From WQXF01 sp031552825 (GTDB lineage Bacteria > Bacillota > Clostridia > Christensenellales > Aristaeellaceae), in NCBI GenBank assembly GCA_031552825.1, contig JAVBMD010000008.1, positions 1 through 64,000 of the forward strand: a stretch of DNA of 64,000 bases, written 5' to 3'. Below are positions 46,276-54,292 of the stretch, piece after piece (position 1 is the first letter of the stretch; each line of letters begins with the position of its first letter). The translations under genes were made by a program, and so were the position numbers. The notes under the pieces are model-generated. The model had not been told where the DNA came from. It searched no databases and worked only from the letters and a program-made list of their open reading frames with translations.

Positions 46276-46281
46276 TATACT
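46276..46281 (+). promoter_or_regulatory. Extended -10 promoter of the DUF155 pair
   Basis: TGGTATACT, 35 bases before the start codon, without a clear -35 box. A small inverted repeat TGATTTTGAATCA lies about 40 bases upstream. Confidence 0.5.
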
Positions 46282-46316
46282 ATTCCACAATACAGGTACA
46301 GGATGGGAGCGAGTTC

Positions 46317-47156
46317 ATGAAAACCGTCAAACTGCGCGCCTACGATGTGGCGCAGGAAATCGACCTGAATGTGCTGGCTTCGGACTTTGATATCAAGAAG
46401 AAGTTCACCTGGGAGGAGCCGTTAACCATCTCCGGCCGCCGCCTGACCGAAATGATCGGCGCGGGCGAGGACGAGGACGACGGGCGCATGGCCATGCTCT
46501 TCTCCTTCGGCGCGATGGTGTTAATCAACCTCACGCGCGAGGAGAGCCAGCGCTTCGTGGACGAAATGCGCCGCTTCGACGCCGCGCGGGCGTGGAAGTA
46601 CCCCTCGCCGCACTTTGAGCGGTTTCAGGTCGCGCTCTCCGGCGAGGTGGAGGATACCGAGTTCACCGACGCGCTGGTCAGCGTGCCGGAGATCCCCAGC
46701 TACTTCCCGGAGCTGGCGGCCACGGTGCTAGCCAAGTCGGTGGCGCTGGAGCGCGTCGAGCAGCGTATCGACAGCATCCTGGATCGGCTGGAGCCCATCA
46801 TCGAGCAGTTCGAGCGCGGCAAGCTCTCCATCTCCAACAAGCAGCGCTCCACCATCATGGCGGAACTGGCGCGCTATCAATATTCCTCGCTTAGCTCCAT
46901 CATGGTGCTGGACAAGCCGGATATCACTTGGTCGCGCGGCGACGCCGAGCTGTTCTATAATCAAATGAGCGATTTTTTTGAGCTTACCGACCGCTACGGC
47001 GTGCTCAAAGCCAAGGGCGACGCAGTGGAAAAGATCATGGGCTCCATCGCCTCGATGAACGATCATAGCCGCTCGATGTTTGTCGAGCTATTGATTCTGG
47101 GGCTGATTCTGGTAGAAGTCGTCATCATGGTGCTGGATTTGCTGCGCATCGCATAG
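46317..47156 (+). CDS. DUF155 (RMD1/YagE family) protein, first of two
   Basis: 279 residues. The block AMLFSFGAMVLINLTREE (about 59-76) matches the DUF155 core. A helical region with VEQRIDSILDRLEPIIEQFERG follows, and one membrane helix (about 258-275) ends the protein. Eukaryotic members (RMD1, RMD8, RMND1) act in meiosis or in mitochondrial translation, but bacterial members are uncharacterised. GGAG lies nine bases before the ATG. A second, diverged member follows 27 bases downstream. Confidence 0.8.
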   Translation: MKTVKLRAYDVAQEIDLNVLASDFDIKKKFTWEEPLTISGRRLTEMIGAGEDEDDGRMAMLFSFGAMVLINLTREESQRFVDEMRRFDAARAWKYPSPHFERFQVALSGEVEDTEFTDALVSVPEIPSYFPELAATVLAKSVALERVEQRIDSILDRLEPIIEQFERGKLSISNKQRSTIMAELARYQYSSLSSIMVLDKPDITWSRGDAELFYNQMSDFFELTDRYGVLKAKGDAVEKIMGSIASMNDHSRSMFVELLILGLILVEVVIMVLDLLRIA

Positions 47157-47183
47157 CGCCCATCGCGAAGGAGGTGTTCGGCC

Positions 47184-47996
47184 TTGCCCTCCCCCGCCTC
47201 AATTCTGATGGATTGCTGCAGGCTGGCAAGCCGCTTGCCGCTGGAAACGCTGGCGCGCGCGCTGCGCCGCGAGCTGCCGCCCAAACGCACCTCGCTGTCG
47301 CTGGACAGCGCGGCGCTTTCGCATGCGCTGCGCAAGGAGCTGGCCGACGGCCACGCCTTTGTGTACGCCAACGGCTGCGTGGTCACCGCCAAGCTGGAGC
47401 CGCAGGATACGCAGGATTTGCTGCTGTGGCTGGCGCAGCACGCGCCCGATGTAAACTTTGAAAACATGATGACCTCGCGCGAGATGCGCATGCTGCCCGA
47501 TGCCTCGTTGGGCGCGCAGGCGCGCGCTCTCTCCAGCAGCGTGGTGCTCGACGCACTGGAGCGTACCGCCGATACGCTTTTTGACGATGCGGAGCGGGAT
47601 CTTCTCCATCCCCGGCCCGGCCGCTACGCGCGCAGGCAAAAGTGGCTGGCACGGGTCGCCGCGTTCCGGTATGAATGCGTACACGGGCAGGGCGTGCTGG
47701 ATCGCCCGGATACCAAGTGGAACCTGCGCCATCAGGCCGCTTATCGCCAGCTTGCGCAGGAGCTGCAACTTGATCAGCGCACCGCCATCCTTTCCCACAA
47801 GCTGGATGAGCTGGAAAACCTGCTGCGCAGCGCGCTGGAAAGCGGCCAAAGCAGCGGCATGCTTCGCTCGCTTTGGCTGGAGGTATGGATGCTGGCGCTG
47901 TTTCCGCTCGGCCACCTGCTGGAAATACTGCTGAAAAAACAAAATGGCATCGTTTGGCTGCAACGCTGGCTGGATTCGCTGCATCTATTCCAGTGA
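47184..47996 (+). CDS. DUF155-like protein, second of two
   Basis: 270 residues. The same order as its neighbour: an N-terminal variable part, a core HAFVYANGCVVTAKLEPQD (about 53-71), a helical region (LSHKLDELENLLRSALE) and a C-terminal membrane helix. Sequence identity to the first is low, so the relation rests on layout and the core block. The start is TTG at 47184 with AAGGAGG seven bases upstream. Tandem pairs suggest a heteromeric complex, but this is inference. Confidence 0.65.
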   Translation: MPSPASILMDCCRLASRLPLETLARALRRELPPKRTSLSLDSAALSHALRKELADGHAFVYANGCVVTAKLEPQDTQDLLLWLAQHAPDVNFENMMTSREMRMLPDASLGAQARALSSSVVLDALERTADTLFDDAERDLLHPRPGRYARRQKWLARVAAFRYECVHGQGVLDRPDTKWNLRHQAAYRQLAQELQLDQRTAILSHKLDELENLLRSALESGQSSGMLRSLWLEVWMLALFPLGHLLEILLKKQNGIVWLQRWLDSLHLFQ

Positions 47997-48087
47997 ATGG
48001 AGCGCCGTCGCGCCGAAGGGGATCTCCGCCCCGGGCTGACAAAATGCGAACGCAATGTGGCAGGGACATGTTCTTTTGGTTTTTGCA

Positions 48088-48116
48088 TTGCGCAATATTC
48101 GATGTCTTGGTACAAT
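48088..48116 (+). promoter_or_regulatory. Promoter of the double prolyl isomerase gene
   Basis: TTGCGC (48088-48093), 17-bp spacer and TACAAT (48111-48116). Confidence 0.7.
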
Positions 48117-48209
48117 AGATGACATGATGCATAATTCCCTGTATGTATATGGGAAAAGGGAACGCATATCATTGCCGGATTCCGGCGAGCATGGATGGAG
48201 GAGAACATT

Positions 48210-50795
48210 TTGAACGGAATAACGAAACAAAAGTGGATTGCATTGGGCGTTGCGTTGATCGCGGTCATCGCGCTGGTGATCGTGCTCACCTCAAGCAACA
48301 AGACCGACAGCACCGTCGCCCCCGCCGTCACCGAAGCGCCGGTAGCCACCGAAGCGCCGACCGCGGAGCCCACAGCGGAACCCACGGCCGAACCGACCGC
48401 CGCGCCCACCGAAGCGCCGACCGCGGAACCCACCGCCAAGCCAACCGCTGTGCCGACTGCGGAGCCCACGGCTAAGCCAACCACGGCGCCTACGGCTAAG
48501 CCGACCACCGCGCCTACGGCCAAACCGACCGCCGCGCCCACGGACAAGCCGACCACGGCGCCCACGGACAAGCCGACCACGGCGCCCACGGCCAAGCCCA
48601 CTGCCGCGCCCACCGAGAAAGCGGCGCAGGCCACCGATGAAACGCTGGTCGCCTCCGCTTCCGCCACCAAGCCGGCTGGCGAGGCCAATGTCGCCGCTTC
48701 CAAGTCCGCCACCACATCGGCTGCCACCGCCACGTCCGCGGCTACCGATGCGCCCGCCGCCACCGACACCGCGGCGCCCGCTACCGATGCCCCGGCTACC
48801 GATGCCCCGGCTACCGATGTTCCCGCGACCGACGCGCCGGTCGCCACCGCCGTCGCCACCGCTGAGGACACCGCCAAGGACGCCATCGTCGTTGGCTCCC
48901 TCTTCGGCAAGGACATCACCTTCGGCGATGTGCGCCCCGAATTCGAGATGCAGATGCAGTACGCCATCAACATGTACAAGGCCAACTACGGCGTCGATAT
49001 CTCCGCCGATGACCCCAACATCTTCGGCATGATAGCTGAGGAAGTAATCAATTCGCAGATCGATCAAGCGATTACCGATGCGAAGATCAAAGAGTTTGGC
49101 CTGACCAGCACCCCGGAAGGCCAAGCCGCCCTCGATGCCAAGGTTGATGAGACCTATCAGCAGGTGCTGGCCGAGTATTCGGAATACCTCAAGGCCGAGC
49201 AGCCGGAAACGCAGGACGCCGATGTTGAAAAGAAGCTGTCCGAGCTGTTTGCCTCCGAAGGCTATTCCATCGAGCAACTGCGCGCCGACATCCGCAAGGA
49301 CATGACGCAGCAGCTTCTGGAAGAGCATGTCACCAAGGACATCACCCTGAGCGAGGAAGACGCCCTCGCGGCCTACACCGCTCAGGTTACCCAAGCCAAA
49401 GAGCGCTTTGCCGCCGATCCAGACGCCTTCATTTCCGAGTACATCTCCGATATGCACCCGGTCTACACGCCGGAAGGCATGCGCCTCATCCAGCACATCC
49501 TGATGCGCGCGGAAGGCGAAGAAACGCCGGAAGCCCTGATGGAGCGCGCCAAGGCCGTGCATACCGAAATCACCAGCGGCGCCAAGACTTTTGATGCCGC
49601 CGTGGCGGAGTACAACCAGGATCCCGGCATGCAGCAGCCCAATCTGACGGGCGGCTACCCGATCTGCGCCGCCGCCAAGAACTACATGGGCGATTTCGTC
49701 TCCACCGGCATGGCGCTGGCCAAAATCGGCGATATCTCCGAGCCCATCAAGACCGACGCAGGCGTACACATCCTGCGCTACGCGAGCGATCTGACGGCCG
49801 GTGAGGTTCCGTTTGATTCCGTCAAGGATACCTTCACCGCCTCCCAACTCGAGGAAAAGAAAACGCAGGCCATCCAGAAGGCGCATGAGGACTGGCGCAC
49901 CGAGGCAGGTGCCAAGGTCGACATCGCCGCCATCCTGCCGGAACCGACCCCCGCGCCGGAGCTGCCCGCCGAGCCCACCCCCGACCCTGCCGCCGCGCTG
50001 CCGGAACCGCCCGCCTTCCCCACCGTGGTTGGCAAGGTGATCGCTGAAAGCACCGCGCTGTTGGACATCCCGGGCGGCAGCACGCTGGCCACGCTCGATA
50101 GCGACGTCACGCTCAACCTCGAAGGCGGCCTCTTGGCCGACGGCAAGCAATACTTTTACGTATCGCTGCCCGAGAATGCCGGATACGGCTTCGTCGAAGC
50201 CAGTGCGGTAACCACCGAAGGCGCGCCCACGCTGGCCGCGAAGCCCGAGGGCGTACACGTTCAAACTGTCGCCGCCACCGACAAAGCGCCGATCTTCACC
50301 CTCGTTACCAACTTTGGCGGCGTCATCACCGGCGAATTGTACCCGGCCACCGCGCCGCAGAGCGTCGGCAACTTCGTTTCGCTGGCCAACAGCGGCGCGT
50401 ACAACGGCCTGCTCTTTCACCGCGTCATCCCCGGTTTCATGATTCAGGGCGGCGATCCCGATGGCAACGGCACCGGCGGCCCGGGCTACGCCATCAAGGG
50501 TGAATTCTCCGGCAACGGCGTGGAGAACCCCGTCAAGCACCTGCGCGGCACCCTCTCCATGGCGCGCAGCGCCGCTCCCGACAGCGCCGGTTCGCAGTTC
50601 TTCATCTGCGTAGCGGATCAGCCCAGCTTGGACGGTCAGTACGCCACCTTCGGCAATGTGCTGTACGGCTTGGAGACCGCAGACATCATCGCCGGTGCCG
50701 AGCGCGACGGTTCCGACCGCCCGCTCAAGGATCAGCAGATCAAGCTGGTGCACGTGGAGACCTACGGCGCCGAATACCCCTTCGATAAAATCTAA
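48210..50795 (+). CDS. Membrane-anchored foldase with parvulin and cyclophilin domains
   Basis: 861 residues. An N-terminal membrane anchor (about 9-28) is followed by a ~170-residue Thr/Pro/Ala/Glu-rich wall-spanning segment of tandem repeats. A SurA/PrsA-like helical domain (about 225-395) precedes a parvulin (PpiC) domain (about 410-540, with IQHILMRAEGE and GISEPIKTDAGVHILR-like order). An SH3-like segment (about 610-680) precedes a full cyclophilin domain (about 692-861, with FHRVIPGFMIQGGDP and GSQFFIC). Two unrelated isomerase folds share one chain. TTG at 48210 is chosen because GGAGGAG lies just upstream. Confidence 0.85.
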   Translation: MNGITKQKWIALGVALIAVIALVIVLTSSNKTDSTVAPAVTEAPVATEAPTAEPTAEPTAEPTAAPTEAPTAEPTAKPTAVPTAEPTAKPTTAPTAKPTTAPTAKPTAAPTDKPTTAPTDKPTTAPTAKPTAAPTEKAAQATDETLVASASATKPAGEANVAASKSATTSAATATSAATDAPAATDTAAPATDAPATDAPATDVPATDAPVATAVATAEDTAKDAIVVGSLFGKDITFGDVRPEFEMQMQYAINMYKANYGVDISADDPNIFGMIAEEVINSQIDQAITDAKIKEFGLTSTPEGQAALDAKVDETYQQVLAEYSEYLKAEQPETQDADVEKKLSELFASEGYSIEQLRADIRKDMTQQLLEEHVTKDITLSEEDALAAYTAQVTQAKERFAADPDAFISEYISDMHPVYTPEGMRLIQHILMRAEGEETPEALMERAKAVHTEITSGAKTFDAAVAEYNQDPGMQQPNLTGGYPICAAAKNYMGDFVSTGMALAKIGDISEPIKTDAGVHILRYASDLTAGEVPFDSVKDTFTASQLEEKKTQAIQKAHEDWRTEAGAKVDIAAILPEPTPAPELPAEPTPDPAAALPEPPAFPTVVGKVIAESTALLDIPGGSTLATLDSDVTLNLEGGLLADGKQYFYVSLPENAGYGFVEASAVTTEGAPTLAAKPEGVHVQTVAATDKAPIFTLVTNFGGVITGELYPATAPQSVGNFVSLANSGAYNGLLFHRVIPGFMIQGGDPDGNGTGGPGYAIKGEFSGNGVENPVKHLRGTLSMARSAAPDSAGSQFFICVADQPSLDGQYATFGNVLYGLETADIIAGAERDGSDRPLKDQQIKLVHVETYGAEYPFDKI

Positions 50796-50824
50796 TCGCT
50801 CGGCAGCAAAACCTTCCGCACATA

Positions 50825-50865
50825 AGCGGCCCCCCAATTTTGCAATTGGGGGGCCGCTCCAATTT
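50825..50865. terminator. Perfect 15-bp terminator after the foldase gene
   Basis: A 15-bp stem (50825-50839 with 50844-50858) with a four-base loop, then CCAATTTTT. It lies between convergent genes. Confidence 0.85.
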
Positions 50866-50880
50866 TTCGGCAAGCGCTGA

Positions 50881-51843
50881 TTAGAATTTCCGGCTGCTGC
50901 TGCCACCTCGGCCCGTGCCGCCGCCGGGCTTAAACCCTCCGCCTCCGTTTCCGCCGAAGCCGCCAAATCCGCCGCCCCGGAAGTTGCCGAAGTTCCCCCA
51001 GCCACCCATGGGCGGCATGCCGTGGGAGCCGCCGAAAGGCCCGCCATGCGGCCCGCCGAAGGGGCCGCGCATCATGTTGCCGAGGAAGCCGCCCAGCAAA
51101 AACGGCAGGCATCCGCCGCGCCGGTTCGCGGCATAGCGCGGGCGAAACGCGTTCTTGATGACAAACCAGACCACCAGCACCGCGATTAGCGTGCCAAACC
51201 AGTTGGTTCCCTCTTCTCGCTGGCCCGAGTGATTGCCCGACTGTGCGGAGTAGTTGTTGCCCTGCCAAGCGTTGTTCAGCCAGCCGCCGGATTGCGCGGC
51301 GGGCAACTTGATGCCATAGGAGCGGGCGACGCGCTCGCAAGCGGCCAGAAAAGCCTCGCGAATGCCTGCGGAATAGTCTCCGTCCTTTAAAGTTGGAATG
51401 ATATCGTCCAGAATTTGCCCGCGCGCTGCGCCGCTCAGCGTATGTTCCAAGCCAGTGCCCGCATAGATGGAAATTTCGCGTTCCCCGCGCGAGAACAGCA
51501 CCAGCGCGCCGTTGTTTTCCTTCCTTTGCCCGATACCCCATTGGGTAAACAAATCATGGGCGTACAGATCGATTTGCTCGCCATCGAGAAAGTCCACCAC
51601 CACGGCCACCACCTGCGCGCCGGTCTTTTGCTCCAGCGTTTCGGCGGCGGCGTCCATCGCCGCGATATCCTGCGCGCGCATCACGCCGTCGGTGGCAAAG
51701 TCAAACACATAGCTATCATTGCTCTTTGGCAGCGGAGGGATTCCGGCCAGCGCCGAACCGCAGGTCAGCCCTGCGCAGAGCAGCGCGGCAACGCACAGCG
51801 CCGCCAACCGAAGCGACGTATTCATGATGTTTCGTTTCTTCAA
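50881..51843 (-). CDS. TPM domain membrane protein (YgcG type)
   Basis: 320 residues. A signal peptide is followed by a TPM domain (about 45-175, with AQVVAVVVDFLDGEQIDLYAHDLF and NGALVLFSRGEREISIYAGTGLE), one membrane helix (about 215-235) and a Gly/Phe-rich tail ending in GRGGSSSRKF. Such proteins commonly accompany LemA. The start is TTG at 51843 with GGAGG eight bases upstream. It is the last gene of the xpaC-telA-lemA-TPM run. Confidence 0.88.
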   Translation of the reverse strand: MKKRNIMNTSLRLAALCVAALLCAGLTCGSALAGIPPLPKSNDSYVFDFATDGVMRAQDIAAMDAAAETLEQKTGAQVVAVVVDFLDGEQIDLYAHDLFTQWGIGQRKENNGALVLFSRGEREISIYAGTGLEHTLSGAARGQILDDIIPTLKDGDYSAGIREAFLAACERVARSYGIKLPAAQSGGWLNNAWQGNNYSAQSGNHSGQREEGTNWFGTLIAVLVVWFVIKNAFRPRYAANRRGGCLPFLLGGFLGNMMRGPFGGPHGGPFGGSHGMPPMGGWGNFGNFRGGGFGGFGGNGGGGFKPGGGTGRGGSSSRKF

Positions 51844-51873
51844 GACGCGTTCCTCCTTCAGCCGCTCTGGCGG

Positions 51874-52524
51874 CTAGTTTGGGCTATATACCTCCGGCTT
51901 GGCAAACAGCGCGCGGGTCGGGATATCGTTGTAGATGTCCAGCGCCTTTTGCAGGGCGCGGTCATAATCGCGCACCCGCACTCTCAGCTTGCTCACATAA
52001 TCATTAAAAGTGCGCACGGCGGTCACCACCAGCTTCTTGTCCTCGTCGGTTACCTCGGTTTGCTTATACAGCGCGTCGATGGCTGCGCTCATAGCCTTCT
52101 GCAACACATCGTTTGCCTGCCGAGCCTCCTCCGGGGTGCGCGCCTGCTTCAGCACACCGCGCGCCTTTTCCAGCGCGATGCGCTCGTTCGTAGCGCTGCG
52201 GGGATAGCGATCCATTATCACCAACATATTGGCGGCGGCGCCGGTTTGTCCGGATAAAATCTCTTCCGTAGAAAGCCGATCGGCCTCGGGCACCTTTTTG
52301 CCGTCGATATGAACGCCTTCCCACACCAGCTGCGCCTCGCGCATCTGCCCCTGAAACTCCTTGGCGTTGCCGACCGGAACGCTCAGGACGACCAAGATGA
52401 GCCCCAGCAGGATGCCCTTGCTGAGCGAAATCAGGTGCAGCGACTGATAGAGGGTGCGCCTTCCGCTCGCCCCTTTTTTGCCGCCTGTGAGGTTGGCTTC
52501 TTGTTCCGCTCCCCGCTTTGCCAT
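51874..52524 (-). CDS. LemA-like protein
   Basis: 216 residues. One N-terminal membrane helix (about 36-56) is followed by a helical domain. The C-terminal VRDYDRALQKALDIYNDIPTRALF resembles the LemA pattern RDYNxAVxxYNxxIxxFP. Divergence is considerable and the assignment is helped by the adjacent TPM gene, as LemA-TPM pairs are common. Function unknown. GAGGAGG lies seven bases before the ATG. Confidence 0.7.
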   Translation of the reverse strand: MAKRGAEQEANLTGGKKGASGRRTLYQSLHLISLSKGILLGLILVVLSVPVGNAKEFQGQMREAQLVWEGVHIDGKKVPEADRLSTEEILSGQTGAAANMLVIMDRYPRSATNERIALEKARGVLKQARTPEEARQANDVLQKAMSAAIDALYKQTEVTDEDKKLVVTAVRTFNDYVSKLRVRVRDYDRALQKALDIYNDIPTRALFAKPEVYSPN

Positions 52525-52540
52525 AGGCTTCCTCCTCTGC

Positions 52541-53473
52541 TCAGCTTACGAGCCTGCTTTTGATTTGATCTTCCTGCGCCTGCTGCTCCCGCATCGAGAT
52601 GCGCAGCCCCGATACCGCGTCGAGCAGGGTTTGGTTGCACCGGCGCAGCGCTGCCTTGCCGGTAACGCGCGTATTTTCTTGCAATGCCCGCTCGGCGCGC
52701 AGCGCTTCCTTGCGCGCGTCAGCCTGCGCGGAAAGCCCGAGCGCCACCAGCACCTGCGCCTTCCATAACGGCAGCGTGTGCTTGAGCGTACGCTCCAGCG
52801 TATCGATGATCTGCGCGTTGCCGTCCAGCAGCAAAAGAAGCTGCGCACGGGTCTGCAGCGTAACCTGCCGGGTGATTTGCAAATCTTGCAGGCGGCGCTC
52901 AAGGCGGATTAGCGCCTGCGGATTAGCGGCGCTTGCCGGTTCCGCACGAAACTGCTCCATGCGCAGCTGCCCGCACAATTGATATGCGCCGAGCCGCTGC
53001 AGGTGCGCTTCGTTCTCCCGCATCATGCGCTCGAGCACCTTAGAAAGATGGCGCAGGGCGATGCTTTGATCCAGCAACGCGCCCGCGGCGCCTTCGATGG
53101 CCGGTTCGGCCTGCTGATAGGCGCTGCGCAGGCGCGGGAAGCTGGCGCCGCCGAAGATGAAAAACCGGCGCGGCGCGCAAAGCCGCTCCCATGCGCGCAG
53201 CTGATCGTGCAACTGATCGAGCGAATCCTCGCTTTTATGCAAATCGCGCTGCGATACAGCGCCGATGGCTACGTCCAGCCACGTCTGCATGCTGCCCTGC
53301 TCCGCCGCGCCATAGACGGCGACTTCCGAGGGATCCGCAGGGTCAAGCGCGCGCGCAAAGGCCAGCGCCTGTGCGCGCTGTTCCTCGGGCAGCGCGGCCA
53401 GCGCACGCTGCGCGCCTTCCGCGGAAAGCTCCAGCGCCTCCGGCAATTGCAGCACGGGCAATGTGTTGCTCAC
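52541..53473 (-). CDS. telA: TelA/YaaN-family toxic anion resistance protein
   Basis: 310 residues, almost wholly helical with coiled-coil character. The blocks LDQLHDQLRAWERL and QQAEPAIEGAAGALLDQ..., and LLLDGNAQIIDTLERTLKHTLPLWKAQVLVALGL are typical of TelA (about 215-245 for the last). The family was found with tellurite resistance, but its normal role in the envelope is unclear. GTG at 53473 is chosen as start because GGAGGAATGAA precedes it. It starts two bases inside or next to the xpaC stop. xpaC-telA (xpaC-yaaN) is a known pair in Bacillus. Confidence 0.88.
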   Translation of the reverse strand: MSNTLPVLQLPEALELSAEGAQRALAALPEEQRAQALAFARALDPADPSEVAVYGAAEQGSMQTWLDVAIGAVSQRDLHKSEDSLDQLHDQLRAWERLCAPRRFFIFGGASFPRLRSAYQQAEPAIEGAAGALLDQSIALRHLSKVLERMMRENEAHLQRLGAYQLCGQLRMEQFRAEPASAANPQALIRLERRLQDLQITRQVTLQTRAQLLLLLDGNAQIIDTLERTLKHTLPLWKAQVLVALGLSAQADARKEALRAERALQENTRVTGKAALRRCNQTLLDAVSGLRISMREQQAQEDQIKSRLVS

Positions 53474-53474
53474 T

Positions 53475-54137
53475 TCATTCCTCCTGCGCGGCGGCGGGCG
53501 CTTGCTCGGCGGCGTCATTGTCCAGCAGCCCTTCGGCGGCCAACAGGTCGCGCAGCACCTCGATTTCGGTTTCCACGTTCAGGTAACGGAATTGATCCAG
53601 CGCCGTCAGCTGCTTTTCAAAAGCGACGCGGATGGCGTCGAGCGCTTCCTCGATGCGCCGCAGGGTGCGCTGGGCGATCTCGCCGCGCGCGTCGCCCTGC
53701 GTCAGTTGCGCGCGGGCATCCACCAGCTTGAGCGTGGTGGGCAGATAATAGCGCAGGAAGGTGCGCAGCTGGCCTTGCAGCTCGGGTTGCTTTGCCAGCG
53801 TCGCCAGCATTTGCCGTGCCAATGCTTCGATGCGCTCCACTTTTTCGTCGATGGCGTCGTTGGGCGTGCGCGCGCGCGCCTCGTGTACGCGCTTGAGCGA
53901 CTCGCGCGCCTCTAGGATGAGCTGATCGCAGGCGATGTTGCCGGTATTGGGCGCCACCTCGATCACCATGAAGCGATCCGGAAAGTAGCGATGCAGCGGC
54001 GCGTAAGCCAGAAAGAACAGCAGCGCCGCCCCCGCGTAGGAAAGCGCGGTATGAAACCCGACCACCACCGCATAAAGCAGCACCAACGCGCCGCAGCACA
54101 GAAAGGGTGCGCCGGAAGTGATCTTCTTGGTTTTCAA
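53475..54137 (-). CDS. xpaC: XpaC-family membrane protein
   Basis: 220 residues. Two membrane helices (about 12-45) are followed by a helical cytoplasmic part with EARESLKRVHEA and QRTLRRIEEALDAIRVAFEKQL. Similar to XpaC, named for hydrolysis of a chromogenic phosphate, but real function unknown. The start is TTG at 54137 with GGAGG eight bases upstream. First gene of the four-gene operon. Confidence 0.82.
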   Translation of the reverse strand: MKTKKITSGAPFLCCGALVLLYAVVVGFHTALSYAGAALLFFLAYAPLHRYFPDRFMVIEVAPNTGNIACDQLILEARESLKRVHEARARTPNDAIDEKVERIEALARQMLATLAKQPELQGQLRTFLRYYLPTTLKLVDARAQLTQGDARGEIAQRTLRRIEEALDAIRVAFEKQLTALDQFRYLNVETEIEVLRDLLAAEGLLDNDAAEQAPAAAQEE

Positions 54138-54178
54138 TGGTCACGCCTCCTTCAATCAAATGCCCTGATACCGAGACT

Positions 54179-54207
54179 ATTGTACCCGAAAGCCGCGCGC
54201 CTGTCAT
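54179..54207 (-). promoter_or_regulatory. Promoter of the xpaC-telA-lemA-TPM operon
   Basis: On the minus strand ATGACA (54202-54207), 17-bp spacer and TACAAT (54179-54184). Confidence 0.65.
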
Positions 54208-54248
54208 GAGAATGCGGTTAAAAACCGCAAATAAATCGCTAAGACCCG

Positions 54249-54278
54249 CAAAAAAAGGCCGCGAGCGCGCCCGCGGCC
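54249..54278 (-). terminator. Terminator of the two-component operon
   Basis: On the minus strand GGCCGCG pairs with CGCGGCC and a run of about eight T follows. Confidence 0.85.
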
Positions 54279-54292
54279 GAAAAGGAACCCGG

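Noticed and set aside
48330..48640. GCCGACC/GCGCCCAC repeats as a CRISPR or regulatory array
   Set aside because: They encode the Thr/Pro/Ala linker of the foldase in frame.
48291..51047. 918-codon open frame on the minus strand
   Set aside because: It is the mirror of the foldase gene in GC-rich DNA, with repeats of Arg and Gly and no start signal.
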